DNA of 39,508 nt from contig DYJF01000004.1 in NCBI GenBank assembly GCA_020723205.1, positions 1 to 39,508 on the forward strand. The letters are read 5' to 3'. Origin of the DNA: Bdellovibrio sp. GTDB lineage: Bacteria > UBA10199 > 2-02-FULL-44-16 > DYJF01. The position numbers and the translations under genes are program-made. Positions 26,039 through 33,344 of this stretch are shown piece by piece. The notes under the pieces were generated by a model. That model was not told the origin of the DNA and ran no database searches. It saw only the letters and a list, made by a program, of their open reading frames with translations. How positions within the stretch are numbered: position 1 is the stretch's first letter; each line of letters starts with the position of its first letter.

Positions 26039-27732
26039 TTCTCGACCTCCGAACGCTCGATCTCTATCGTGGCGGGCCGCCCGTGAGGGCAGTGCGATAT
26101 GCCGGAGCGTTCGATATCCATGACCAGCTGACGCATCTCTTCAAATGAGAGCGTGTCGCCCGCCCTGACCTGACTGTGACATGCGATGACGGAGAATATC
26201 TTGTCGATCTCCCCTTCGACGGCGCCTGATGAACCGAAATCGGAGAGCTCGGCCGCCATCTTTTCGAAGATATTCTTAAGCGAAACGTCACCCAAGATGG
26301 CGGGAACGGCTTTGATCACGATCGTGCCCCCTCCAAAATCCTCTATCTCAAAGCCCGCGGTCTCGATGACTTTGACATGCTCCATGACCACGGTCTTTTC
26401 TTTCGGCGAAAGATCGATTTGTTCCGGCAAAAGCAAGCGCTGAACCTCGACGCGCCCGTTCGCAAGCTGCTCCTTCAACACTTCGAACCCCAGCCGTTCG
26501 TGCGCGGCATGTTGATCGATCAGGACCAGCTTTCCCCCTTCCCCCTCGCAGACGATGAAAGCGCGATCCAGATGCCCGATGACACGAAGACGGAGTTCTT
26601 CTCCCCCTTTGTCTGCCCTTAGCAAGGTCGAAGGGTAAGGGGGAGTTAGAGGGAGCATATCTACCCTCCCTGCCCCTCCCTTACAAAGGGAGGTGACCGG
26701 AGCATCGCCGTCGCTCCTCGCATACGCAACGTACTCTCTTGCGGCCTTTCCGGCCACCGCCTTGCGAACCGACAACGAAACAAAATCATGTACCATCGCT
26801 GCATTCGCAAAACGGACCTCGCGCTTCGTTGGATGCACGTTCACGTCCACTGCGGCGGGGTCGATCGTCAGATATAGAACGGCGATGGGATATTCCCCCC
26901 TGCCCAGAAATGTTCCGAATCCGCTCATGAGCGCGTGCTGAATTATTCGATCCTTGATGGACCTTCCGTTTACGAAAAGATGTATATCCTTGGCGGTCGC
27001 CCTTGTAACGCCGCCTTTTACTACAAATCCCTTGAGTTCGATCCCATCTCCCTTTTCGCCGAATTCAAACAATGCTCCACTGACATCATCGCCCAACACG
27101 TCTCCGATGCGGGTCTTTATGTCGCCCGTCCTGCTACAAAGGATTCTCGTCTCGCCGCCATGTGACAGATGGAAACGAACGGATGGGTTCGCAAGCGCCG
27201 CTTCGCAAAACGCGTCGGCAATATGACCGTATTCGGAGGCGTCGGATTTCAAAAATTTCTTTCGCGCCGGCACGTTGAAGAAAAGATCGGAAACACTGAC
27301 ACAGGTCCCTTTAGGACAGCCGGCTGCCCTTGTTTCCTTGACGACGCCCCCCTCCACATTAACGAGCGTTCCCTCGAGCTCCCCCTCCATTTTCGTCTCG
27401 AGCGTGAATTTGGAGACGGAGGCGATAGCCGAAAGGGCCTCTCCCCTGAAACCCATAGTGCGGACCGCAAAAAGATCGGCATCAGACGTTATCTTGCTGG
27501 TCGCATGCCTTTCTACGCAGCGATTCGCATCCTTCGCGTCCATTCCGCAACCGTCATCGATGATGACTATCCTCTTCTTGCCGCCCTCCGCCACGTCCAC
27601 TTCGATCGAAGCGGCGCCCGCGTCGATCGCATTATCGAGGAGCTCCTTGACGACGGAGGCCGGTCGCTCGACCACTTCGCCAGCGGCGATCTTTGCGATC
27701 ACATGCTCCGGCAGGACCTTGATGTTGCCCAT
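26020..27732 (-). CDS. mutL: DNA mismatch repair protein MutL, with a palindromic repeat inside the linker
   Basis: From the ATG at 27732 (AGGAGG site) the protein is 570 residues; the frame upstream to 27867 is chance. The GHKL ATPase domain has IAAGEVVERPASVVKELLDN, VIIDDGCGMD and TMGFRGEALSAIASVS. The C-terminal domain has the endonuclease motif DQHAAHERLGFE, fitting DQHA-x2-E-x4-E, and the CPHGRP motif near the end, so it should be a nicking MutL. Between the two domains, about residues 347-378 are encoded by the palindromic repeat at 26601-26693, inserted in frame in the flexible linker. This is an unusual feature for a housekeeping gene. Confidence 0.95.
   Translation of the reverse strand: MGNIKVLPEHVIAKIAAGEVVERPASVVKELLDNAIDAGAASIEVDVAEGGKKRIVIIDDGCGMDAKDANRCVERHATSKITSDADLFAVRTMGFRGEALSAIASVSKFTLETKMEGELEGTLVNVEGGVVKETRAAGCPKGTCVSVSDLFFNVPARKKFLKSDASEYGHIADAFCEAALANPSVRFHLSHGGETRILCSRTGDIKTRIGDVLGDDVSGALFEFGEKGDGIELKGFVVKGGVTRATAKDIHLFVNGRSIKDRIIQHALMSGFGTFLGRGEYPIAVLYLTIDPAAVDVNVHPTKREVRFANAAMVHDFVSLSVRKAVAGKAAREYVAYARSDGDAPVTSLCKGGAGRVDMLPLTPPYPSTLLRADKGGEELRLRVIGHLDRAFIVCEGEGGKLVLIDQHAAHERLGFEVLKEQLANGRVEVQRLLLPEQIDLSPKEKTVVMEHVKVIETAGFEIEDFGGGTIVIKAVPAILGDVSLKNIFEKMAAELSDFGSSGAVEGEIDKIFSVIACHSQVRAGDTLSFEEMRQLVMDIERSGISHCPHGRPATIEIERSEVEKWFKRS
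26601..26693. repeat. Palindromic repeat, copy 2, inserted in frame in mutL
   Basis: The outer parts CTCCCCCTTTGT and TAAGGGGGAG make the first hairpin; the second is CCTCCC-TTACAAA-GGGAGG near 26676-26693. The first hairpin is enlarged by a CTGCCCTTAGCAAGGTCGAA-type segment, itself like a second, common extragenic repeat. The element is about 93 bases, or 31 codons, so the mutL frame is kept. Confidence 0.8.
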
Positions 27733-27850
27733 AGAGAGGCCTCCTATCACCATAACGGCGGTAAAGGCAAGCGGGGCTGTTCGTTTTTTTGCCTTGAACG
27801 CTATTTTCACATAAAGCATGATATGCTGTTCGATAATCCAAGGAGGACAT

Positions 27851-28327
27851 ATGACGACGATGCTCATTTCCTATCTCTCGAAGAGCGGACATACGAAGAA
27901 GATGGCGGAGTCGATCGCCAAGGGGGCGAACGGGACCGGCTGCACGGTGATATTAAAGGAGATCCAGAAAACGACCGTGGACGACTTGAAAGGCGCCAAT
28001 GCCATCGTCATCGGAAGTCCGACATATTACGGTTCCATGGCCTGCGACGTGAAGCGGCTCTTGGACGATAGCGTCAGGGAACACGGCAAGCTCTCCGGCC
28101 GGCTCGGCGGCGCGTTCGCCTCCTCGGGAATGATAGGCGGCGGCAACGAAACCACGCTTCTTAGCATCATAGAGGCGCTGCTCATACACGGCATGATCGT
28201 AATGGGGAACGCCGACATCGGCCACTACGGGCCCGTTGCGATAGGCGCGCCGGATGAACGCGCCGTTAAGGAGTGCGAGACCTACGGCAAGCGCCTGGGA
28301 GAACTGGCGATACGTCTCGCAAAATGA
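27851..28327 (+). CDS. Flavodoxin-fold FMN-binding protein (WrbA-like)
   Basis: From the ATG at 27851, behind AGGAGG (27841-27846), the product is 158 residues. The FMN phosphate loop is SYLSKSGHTKKMA near the N terminus, followed by VIGSPTYYGSMACDVKRLLDD and the aromatic/Gly-rich FASSGMIGGGNETTLLSI, as in WrbA-type NAD(P)H:quinone oxidoreductases and flavodoxins. It ends with the expected helix. It starts a plus-strand pair with plsB, whose start overlaps its stop (ATGA), so they are coupled. Its electron partner is unknown. Confidence 0.88.
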   Translation: MTTMLISYLSKSGHTKKMAESIAKGANGTGCTVILKEIQKTTVDDLKGANAIVIGSPTYYGSMACDVKRLLDDSVREHGKLSGRLGGAFASSGMIGGGNETTLLSIIEALLIHGMIVMGNADIGHYGPVAIGAPDERAVKECETYGKRLGELAIRLAK

Positions 28328-30831
28328 TGAAGAAGCGACCGCTTCACCTTCTGGCGATTTATCCCATATACCGTCTGATAAGACGGTACAGGCCGGAGTG
28401 GTGCCGCATCCCCGAAGGGACCGCGGTCGACACCTACGCTTCGGCGATGCTCCAAAAAGGCAACGACCTCTTTCGCCTCATCTTCCCGCCCTTCTTTCAA
28501 AAGATCCGTTTCGAGATAGCCGACGAGAACGAGCTCATAAGGGCCTCGCGCGAGGGGACGCTCGTCTACGTCGCGCGGGGCATAGGCCAGCTCGAGTACA
28601 ATTATTTTGCCCATCTCTTCCGCGAGGTGGGGCTCCCCCGCTCCATGTTCGTCAACGATATCTCATGCAGGAGATGGATGCCGTGGCCGGAGCTCAAGGC
28701 GACGGTGATCAAGCAGCTTAAGGCCATCGAGAGACACGGGGGGATCTACGATCCCGTCAGCTCCGGCTGGCTCACCGAACTTGTGGCGTCGGGCAAGAGC
28801 GCTCTCCTGTCATTGAATCCTTCCGAGCTCGAGGACGACTCGGTCTTGCTCTCACGTTCGCAAAAGCTCCTCTCGGCCGTCATCGCGGCGCAGAAGAAGG
28901 ATGCGCGCCCGGTATATATCGTGCCTCTCGATTTCGTGTGGAACAGGAGACCCTCGCACGCGGAACGTTCCATCGTAGACATCCTCTTCGGAGAAAAGGA
29001 GAACCCGGGCCGCATCCGGAAGATAGTCCTGTTCTGGCGCAACTACAATTACCGCGCCGTAGTGAAGGTGGGCGAGCCCGTGGACCTGACGAAGTTCGTG
29101 ACCGAAGCGGAGGAGGAAAAGGCGGAGGAGACCGCGCGGCGCCTCGGCAAGAGGATCCACACGATCATACGCCTTGAGAGAAGGACGGTGACCGGTCCCT
29201 TGATCCGCCCCAAAAGCTGGTTCGTGGAAAGGGTCCTCGTGGACGATAAGTTCCAGCAGAGGATCTGCGAGCTCGCTGCGACGTTGGGCAAACCGGCCGA
29301 CGACGTCATGCACCTTGCGCGGCGCTACGTGAAAGAGATAGCGGCCGACATCAACTACACATACATCGAGCTGGGCGCCGTCGTGTTGCGATGGGTCTTT
29401 AGGTCCCTGTTCAGCGGCCTTGTCTTCAATCAGGAAGGTCTCTCGCAGGCCAAGCGGCTCTACGCAAAGGCGCCGGTCGTATTTGTTCCCAACCACAAGA
29501 GCCACGCGGACTATCTTATCCTTTCCTATATCCTCTATGAGAACAACATGACCGTGCCCCATGTGGCGGCCGGTTTGAACCTGTCCTTCTGGCCCTTGGG
29601 CCCGTTCTTCAGGCATTGCGGTGCATATTTCATCAGGAGGAGCTTCGAGAATAATTTGCTCTACAGGACCGCGGTCGAGACCTATCTTCGCGTCCTTCTG
29701 GAGGAGGGATACAGTCAGGAGTTCTTCATCGAGGGCGGCCGCTCGCGAACGGGAAAGCTGATGCGCCCGAGGTACGGGATGCTCAAGATGCTCACGGAAA
29801 CCGTCGGCTCCGGAACCGTCGAGGATTTGCATTTCATTCCGGTGTCCTTGACGTACGATAAAGTGCCGGAAGAGAGGTCCTACGAAGAGGAGCTCGCAGG
29901 CGCGCAGAAAGAGAGCGAAAAGGCCTCCCATCTTTTGCGGCTCGTCAAGTATCTGAAGCGCCAGAAGGGACGCTACGGAAAGATATATGTCACGTTCGGA
30001 CGATCCGTTTCGTGCAAGGGCAAGGACGTGGAAACGATCGCGCAGGGCATTTGCCGCGAAATCAACCGGAACATAGTTGTCACGCCGCAATCACTGGCGG
30101 CCGCCGCGCTTCTTTCGCGCCCGAAAGCGTTCCCGGCAAGGGACGAGGTCCTGAAGCTGACATCCCTTTACCTCGACTGGCTGAAGACAAAGGGCGCGCC
30201 GTTGTCCCAATCGCTCATTGCCGACGAGAGGTCGGCAATAGAGAACGCCGTCGACGTTCTTTCCTCGAACCGCGAAGAGGCGAAACGGCGCAAGCTCGAT
30301 TATCTCAAGAACGGCTCGATCCACTTCTTCGCATCAATAGCGGTCGTCGCCACGCTATTAAGGAAGCAGGAGCGCTGCGATATGGAGCAGTTGGCCTCTG
30401 ATTTCACCGTCTGCCGCGACATCTTGAAGCGCGAGTTTCGCTTCGGCACAAGGGAGCCGCTCGGCGCGCACCTGAAGAAGATAACCGATTTTCTCGATCA
30501 AAAGGGGATCTCTGCGCTTGAACCTTTCTCCGCGCTCATCAGAAACTACTTCGAGTCCATAAAGATCGCCGTCACGACGGTGAAACGGCAGACCGTGGAG
30601 ATGGTCGACGAAAAGGAGCTCTTGAAGATGATGACGGCCACGGGAAAGAACATGCTGCTACTGGGCCATATATCCTTTGAAGAGGCGATCTCAAGGGTGA
30701 ATTTCTCGAACGCGCTGCGTCTGCTTTGCGACACGAACATCCTCTCGGAACCAAGCCGGAGGATCTATTCTTCTACGAAAGACATCCGCGCCGCCAACAA
30801 CCTTCAAGTTCAACTTGAACGGCTCACATAA
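28324..30831 (+). CDS. plsB: Glycerol-3-phosphate 1-O-acyltransferase
   Basis: From the ATG at 28324 the protein is 835 residues, like PlsB of Escherichia coli (807). The acyltransferase core has all four motifs: His391-x4-Asp396 in PNHKSHADYLI, GAYFIRRSF, FIEGGRSRTGKL and FIPVSLTYDKVPEE. A long N-terminal region with a degenerate acyltransferase-like fold, and a C-terminal helical part, are as in the family. It adds the first acyl chain to glycerol-3-phosphate at the inner membrane. It is coupled to the flavodoxin-like gene through an ATGA overlap. The gene borders a DnaA-box-rich gap. Confidence 0.95.
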   Translation: MMKKRPLHLLAIYPIYRLIRRYRPEWCRIPEGTAVDTYASAMLQKGNDLFRLIFPPFFQKIRFEIADENELIRASREGTLVYVARGIGQLEYNYFAHLFREVGLPRSMFVNDISCRRWMPWPELKATVIKQLKAIERHGGIYDPVSSGWLTELVASGKSALLSLNPSELEDDSVLLSRSQKLLSAVIAAQKKDARPVYIVPLDFVWNRRPSHAERSIVDILFGEKENPGRIRKIVLFWRNYNYRAVVKVGEPVDLTKFVTEAEEEKAEETARRLGKRIHTIIRLERRTVTGPLIRPKSWFVERVLVDDKFQQRICELAATLGKPADDVMHLARRYVKEIAADINYTYIELGAVVLRWVFRSLFSGLVFNQEGLSQAKRLYAKAPVVFVPNHKSHADYLILSYILYENNMTVPHVAAGLNLSFWPLGPFFRHCGAYFIRRSFENNLLYRTAVETYLRVLLEEGYSQEFFIEGGRSRTGKLMRPRYGMLKMLTETVGSGTVEDLHFIPVSLTYDKVPEERSYEEELAGAQKESEKASHLLRLVKYLKRQKGRYGKIYVTFGRSVSCKGKDVETIAQGICREINRNIVVTPQSLAAAALLSRPKAFPARDEVLKLTSLYLDWLKTKGAPLSQSLIADERSAIENAVDVLSSNREEAKRRKLDYLKNGSIHFFASIAVVATLLRKQERCDMEQLASDFTVCRDILKREFRFGTREPLGAHLKKITDFLDQKGISALEPFSALIRNYFESIKIAVTTVKRQTVEMVDEKELLKMMTATGKNMLLLGHISFEEAISRVNFSNALRLLCDTNILSEPSRRIYSSTKDIRAANNLQVQLERLT

Positions 30832-30859
30832 GACTACTGCTTTCGTTCGAAAGCGTCCC

Positions 30860-31054
30860 TTATGCACAAGTTGTGGAAAATAGGCGCCTCAAGGTGCAAA
30901 AAATCGTCGAATGCTGCGCATCGCTCAAACAACCGGATCTGCGGCGGAAAAGATGCCCAATATTTGTGCACTCCAATTTTTGCGTTACGAAACGGGCCTG
31001 AAATCTCAAAGACCCCCACTTGTCCACAAGGTTATCCAGAGTTACTGTGGGAAA
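30860..31054. other. DnaA-box-like cluster 1 in the plsB downstream gap
   Basis: This is the 313-base gap 30832-31144. It holds TTATGCACA (30860-30868, exact TTATNCACA), TGTGGAAAA on the other strand (30872-30880, one mismatch), TTGTCCACA (31020-31028, one mismatch), TTATCCAGA (31032-31040, one mismatch) and a weaker TGTGGGAAA (31046-31054). An A8/T4 tract (about 31063-31074) follows. No gene is seen here. It may be part of a replication origin or a DnaA-controlled site. Confidence 0.5.
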
Positions 31055-31144
31055 CGAGATCGAAAAAAAATTTTCGGATAAAAAGTGGAGCGTTAGACGA
31101 AATAGTGAATGATGAATTGACGTGTTGAAAATAAGCGTGCGTGC

Positions 31145-32395
31145 TTAAACGGGAATTGTCTCTTCTTCTTCGTCTTCGCTTTCATCGTGACTGTCGTCGC
31201 GGCCGGAGCTTCCCTGTCCATCCTGATGATCCGGGGAATTGCCCCTTGCGCCGACATTATGAACTTCGTGCTCGGCCCTTTGGTTCGCGCTCATCACCGC
31301 CGCAAGCGGTGCGCCGTCGCTAGACGGCATAAAGAACATCGGCGAGCCGATGAAGGTGAACTCCATCCCTTCCCCGGCCGTGTCCATGCTCAGCGGACTG
31401 GCACCCGGTTCAGATATCCTAACCGTCTCGGGGGCAAAAGAAGCTTCCTGAACGACCGGATCGCCGGCAACCGCCTGGACGTGTGCGACTTCAGGGGCAG
31501 TTTCGCTCGACACGTTGGGATCGAAGACAGGTTCCGGAACATCATCACCCGGCGCCTCCGGAGCCATCATCGGAGTCTCAACACCGGCTATCCAAGACCG
31601 GATTTCGCCGTCCGGCGCGAGGACCTCCAATATTTCAGACAAGATATCCGGCATCACGCCGGGTTCATCTGAAGACATTCCCAATGCCGACCGAAGTATC
31701 GACGCGCCTTGAGAAACGGCGATCGCGATCTCGCAATCGTGCGCGACCGGATGCGCCGTCTGCGAATCCTGTTCGGATTGCAGGACTTCGCCGCGCGACA
31801 TTAACATTACAGGTGCGCCGGCCATTTTGCCCTGATCTGCGTCGGCCGGGATCGAATAACCCTGATGAACCTCCGGCTCTGCGGTTTCGACCGTCGCAAG
31901 CGTTCCCGAGGACCGGTGGGATGTTCCCACATCATGCGACGGGGCCGTAATACCGTCTGAAGAATGGTCTTCCGTGACATCCGGCGACCGCTGCGATTTT
32001 TTCGGTTTTGTCGAAGTTGTTTGCTGTTCTGACGTGGTTGATGCCGGCGCCTCTTCGGCAAAACGCTGCGAGGCGTTCTGCATCTGGCTCGTATCGTCGT
32101 GGTAGAACCAGCAGGACTGCTCTTCGGGATTGCAGCTTCCGTCTTCCGCGTAGTAGTAGCCGTCCTCCGGGACCTCCACGCACTGACCGTTCGCAAGATC
32201 GTCGTATCCGGTGACGTTGCCGTCTTCATCGCGCCAGACTATCGCTATCTCATTACCTTCGCTGTCGTATATCTTGAAGGACCCGTCCGCTTGCGGTTCG
32301 TATCCGTAGCCGTCGACCGAGGACGATTTCGCCGCATAGGAAGCCCGCGGCGGAAAAAGGTGATTGAGAGTATCGATGAGGCGTTTTTCGATCAT
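31145..32395 (-). CDS. Unknown large acidic protein, low-complexity tail
   Basis: From the ATG at 32395 the product is 416 residues; a GTG at 32422 with AGAGG too close upstream gives nine more. I do not recognise the family. The N-terminal 110 residues form a compact-looking domain rich in Tyr, Asp and Gly (YGYEPQADGSFKIYDSEGNE; CWFYHDDTSQ) with three Cys residues. The rest is Ser/Thr/Glu/Pro-rich, with one hydrophobic helical stretch (GMSSDEPGVMPDILSEILEVL). The tail is very acidic (DDSHDESEDEEEETIPV). There is no signal peptide or membrane segment. Low complexity and no neighbours of known function leave the role open. Codon use looks like the surrounding genes, so it is probably a real protein. 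Confidence 0.6.
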   Translation of the reverse strand: MIEKRLIDTLNHLFPPRASYAAKSSSVDGYGYEPQADGSFKIYDSEGNEIAIVWRDEDGNVTGYDDLANGQCVEVPEDGYYYAEDGSCNPEEQSCWFYHDDTSQMQNASQRFAEEAPASTTSEQQTTSTKPKKSQRSPDVTEDHSSDGITAPSHDVGTSHRSSGTLATVETAEPEVHQGYSIPADADQGKMAGAPVMLMSRGEVLQSEQDSQTAHPVAHDCEIAIAVSQGASILRSALGMSSDEPGVMPDILSEILEVLAPDGEIRSWIAGVETPMMAPEAPGDDVPEPVFDPNVSSETAPEVAHVQAVAGDPVVQEASFAPETVRISEPGASPLSMDTAGEGMEFTFIGSPMFFMPSSDGAPLAAVMSANQRAEHEVHNVGARGNSPDHQDGQGSSGRDDSHDESEDEEEETIPV

Positions 32396-32557
32396 AAATG
32401 TCGCACGAGGGCGGACTTCCACCCTCTGGTATTATTATCGGCACACCCCTCCCATAAGTTGCGTGGTTTTTTGGGGTGTAACTAATTGATAATGGGCCAT
32501 TTTTGGGCGACCCTGAAGCGTAGGGTATCTCTCCGCAATTTTTCGGCCTAGACAGTC

Positions 32558-32608
32558 GGGACGCTTCTCCTGTTCGCGAGAGTCCCACGCGAAAATGAGA
32601 AGCGTCCC
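32558..32608. repeat. REP-like stacked hairpin with concentric arms
   Basis: Outer arms GGGACGCTTCTC (32558-32569) and GAGAAGCGTCCC (32597-32608) and inner arms TTCGCG (32573-32578) and CGCGAA (32588-32593) share the same centre, 32583. It looks like a repetitive extragenic palindrome of the type mobilised by REP-associated transposases. Only one copy was seen in the window. Confidence 0.7.
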
Positions 32609-32615
32609 CTCCGGC

Positions 32616-32621
32616 TATAAT
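32616..32621 (+). promoter_or_regulatory. Candidate -10 element upstream of the tRNA-Gln locus
   Basis: A perfect TATAAT lies 49 bases before the first tRNA copy at 32670. No clear -35 is found; the preceding bases are in the stacked hairpin. It is the best promoter candidate for the disrupted and intact tRNA copies. Confidence 0.3.
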
Positions 32622-32669
32622 TTCTGTTGATTCTTTTTCTCAATTGGTTAGTTTTCCGCGGGACATTTT

Positions 32670-32794
32670 TCGGGGATCGTCTAACGGCAGGACTGCAGAC
32701 TCTGACTCTGCATATCTAGGTTCGGCCCGCCATGCGGCGGGCCGCCCCGCTGAATCCCGCCATTCGGCGGGATGAATAGCGGGGCGAATCCTAG
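32670..32794 (+). pseudogene. tRNA-Gln copy 1, broken: 60-bp palindromic insert in the T-loop and 3' acceptor lost
   Basis: Bases 32670-32724 are identical to the first 55 bases of the intact tRNA-Gln(CTG). They cover acceptor 5' strand, D-arm, anticodon arm and T-stem 5' strand up to TTCG of the T-loop. A 60-base insert (32725-32784) of two GC-rich hairpins follows, then CGAATCCTAG (32785-32794) resumes the T-loop and T-stem. The acceptor 3' strand TCCCCGA is replaced by CCAAGTT. It cannot make a working tRNA. Confidence 0.85.
32725..32784. repeat. GC-rich palindromic element inserted in a tRNA T-loop
   Basis: It consists of GCCCGCC-ATGC-GGCGGGC (32725-32742) and a second hairpin 32745-32784. 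The inner part of the second is CCCGCCATTCGGCGGG and its outer arms are CCCCGCT and AGCGGGG. The intact T-loop TTCGAAT reads TTCG, insert, CGAAT here, so a CG is duplicated at the borders. Confidence 0.8.
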
Positions 32795-32802
32795 CCAAGT
32801 TT

Positions 32803-33072
32803 ATGTATTACGTTTATATTTTGAAATTATGTAACGGCCAACTATATACGGGGTTTACTGAAGATCTAAAACGTCGTTTTTCGGAGCACAAATTGGGTAA
32901 AGTTGAGTCCACCCGGTATAGAAAACCGTTATCGTTGATACATTACGAAGCATATAGTAAAGAAAGTGACGCGCGCCGAAGGGAAAACTTTCTTAAGAAA
33001 TCTGAAGGTAAGAAGTATTTAAAGCTTCAAATCAGAGATTTATTGAAGGAATTAAATTCGGGGATCGTCTAA
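32803..33072 (+). CDS. Small GIY-YIG nuclease-domain protein
   Basis: The 89-residue product is a stand-alone GIY-YIG domain: YYVYILKLCNGQLYTGFTEDL holds the VYI and YTG motif strands, DLKRRFSEH the conserved Arg, and ARRRENFLKK the metal-binding Glu. The gene is about 35-40% GC, far below its neighbours, and has no clear ribosome site. It begins eight bases after tRNA copy 1. Its last codons and the TAA stop (33070-33072) lie inside the acceptor and D-arm of the intact tRNA-Gln. This short family is common in bacteria and of unclear role. The location suggests an insertion into, or spread with, the tRNA locus. Confidence 0.85.
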   Translation: MYYVYILKLCNGQLYTGFTEDLKRRFSEHKLGKVESTRYRKPLSLIHYEAYSKESDARRRENFLKKSEGKKYLKLQIRDLLKELNSGIV

Positions 33073-33128
33073 CGGCAGGACTGCAGACTCTGACTCTGCA
33101 TATCTAGGTTCGAATCCTAGTCCCCGAG
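33058..33128 (+). tRNA. tRNA-Gln(CTG), intact copy
   Basis: It folds as a complete 71-base cloverleaf without encoded CCA: acceptor TCGGGGA/TCCCCGA, D-stem GTCT/GGAC, anticodon stem GCAGA/TCTGC with loop CTCTGAC, T-stem CTAGG/CCTAG with loop TTCGAAT, discriminator G. The anticodon is CTG (reads CAG). The weak first pair U1-A72 and G73 are the known glutaminyl-tRNA synthetase identity features. The downstream bases are GCATAA, so CCA must be added. Confidence 0.95.
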
Positions 33129-33131
33129 CAT

Positions 33132-33160
33132 AAAAAAACTCCCCTTGCGGGAGTTTTTTT
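33132..33160 (+). terminator. Terminator after tRNA-Gln
   Basis: ACTCCC and GGGAGT pair around a CCTTGC-type loop, flanked by A7 before and T7 after. It starts four bases after the tRNA. Confidence 0.9.
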
Positions 33161-33174
33161 GTGCTCATGGTTGG

Positions 33175-33275
33175 ATGAGAACCGCCCGCCAAAGGCGGGC
33201 TGGTTCTGACCGAGCGCGGGTACCCACGAAGTGGGTGCGCGAGGAAATACCCGAAGCGCGACAGCGCGAAGGGTG
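33175..33275. repeat. Three GC-rich palindromes between tRNA-Gln and its duplicated 3' end
   Basis: In order: AACCGCCCGCC-AAA-GGCGGGCTGGTT, GCGCGGGTACCCAC-GAA-GTGGGTGCGCG type, and CCCGAAGCGCGACAGCGCGAAGGG type. No gene is seen. They resemble the insert in tRNA copy 1 in their CCCGCC/GGCGGG core. Confidence 0.7.
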
Positions 33276-33294
33276 GAATCCTAGTCCCCGAGCA
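33276..33294 (+). pseudogene. tRNA-Gln copy 3: 3' end only
   Basis: GAATCCTAGTCCCCGAGCA is an exact 19-base copy of 33112-33130, from mid T-loop to three bases beyond the acceptor stem. The break is in the T-loop, close to the break point of copy 1. Confidence 0.85.
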
Positions 33295-33326
33295 AAAAAA
33301 AGACCCCGGTTTTGCCGGGGTCTTTT
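33294..33326 (-). terminator. Terminator of the aldolase gene
   Basis: On the minus strand GACCCCGG/CCGGGGTC forms an 8-bp stem followed by a T8 run (33301-33294), 19 bases after the stop at 33345. On the plus strand it has a T4 run only. Confidence 0.88.
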
Positions 33327-33344
33327 GCTTCGCTGTCGTGACTA

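Noticed and set aside
27790-27850. A promoter before the flavodoxin-like gene (TTGAAC and nearby AT-rich bases)
   Set aside because: No -10 hexamer at proper spacing matches well enough to claim.
27733-27867. N-terminal extension of the mutL frame
   Set aside because: A good AGGAGG site and the typical MutL N terminus are at 27732.
28852-30090. A minus-strand 412-codon frame opposite plsB
   Set aside because: Antisense of a recognised gene; no ribosome site or protein motif.
32725-33275. A CRISPR array in the palindrome-rich region
   Set aside because: The repeats are inverted, of unequal length and not evenly spaced, and no cas gene is present.
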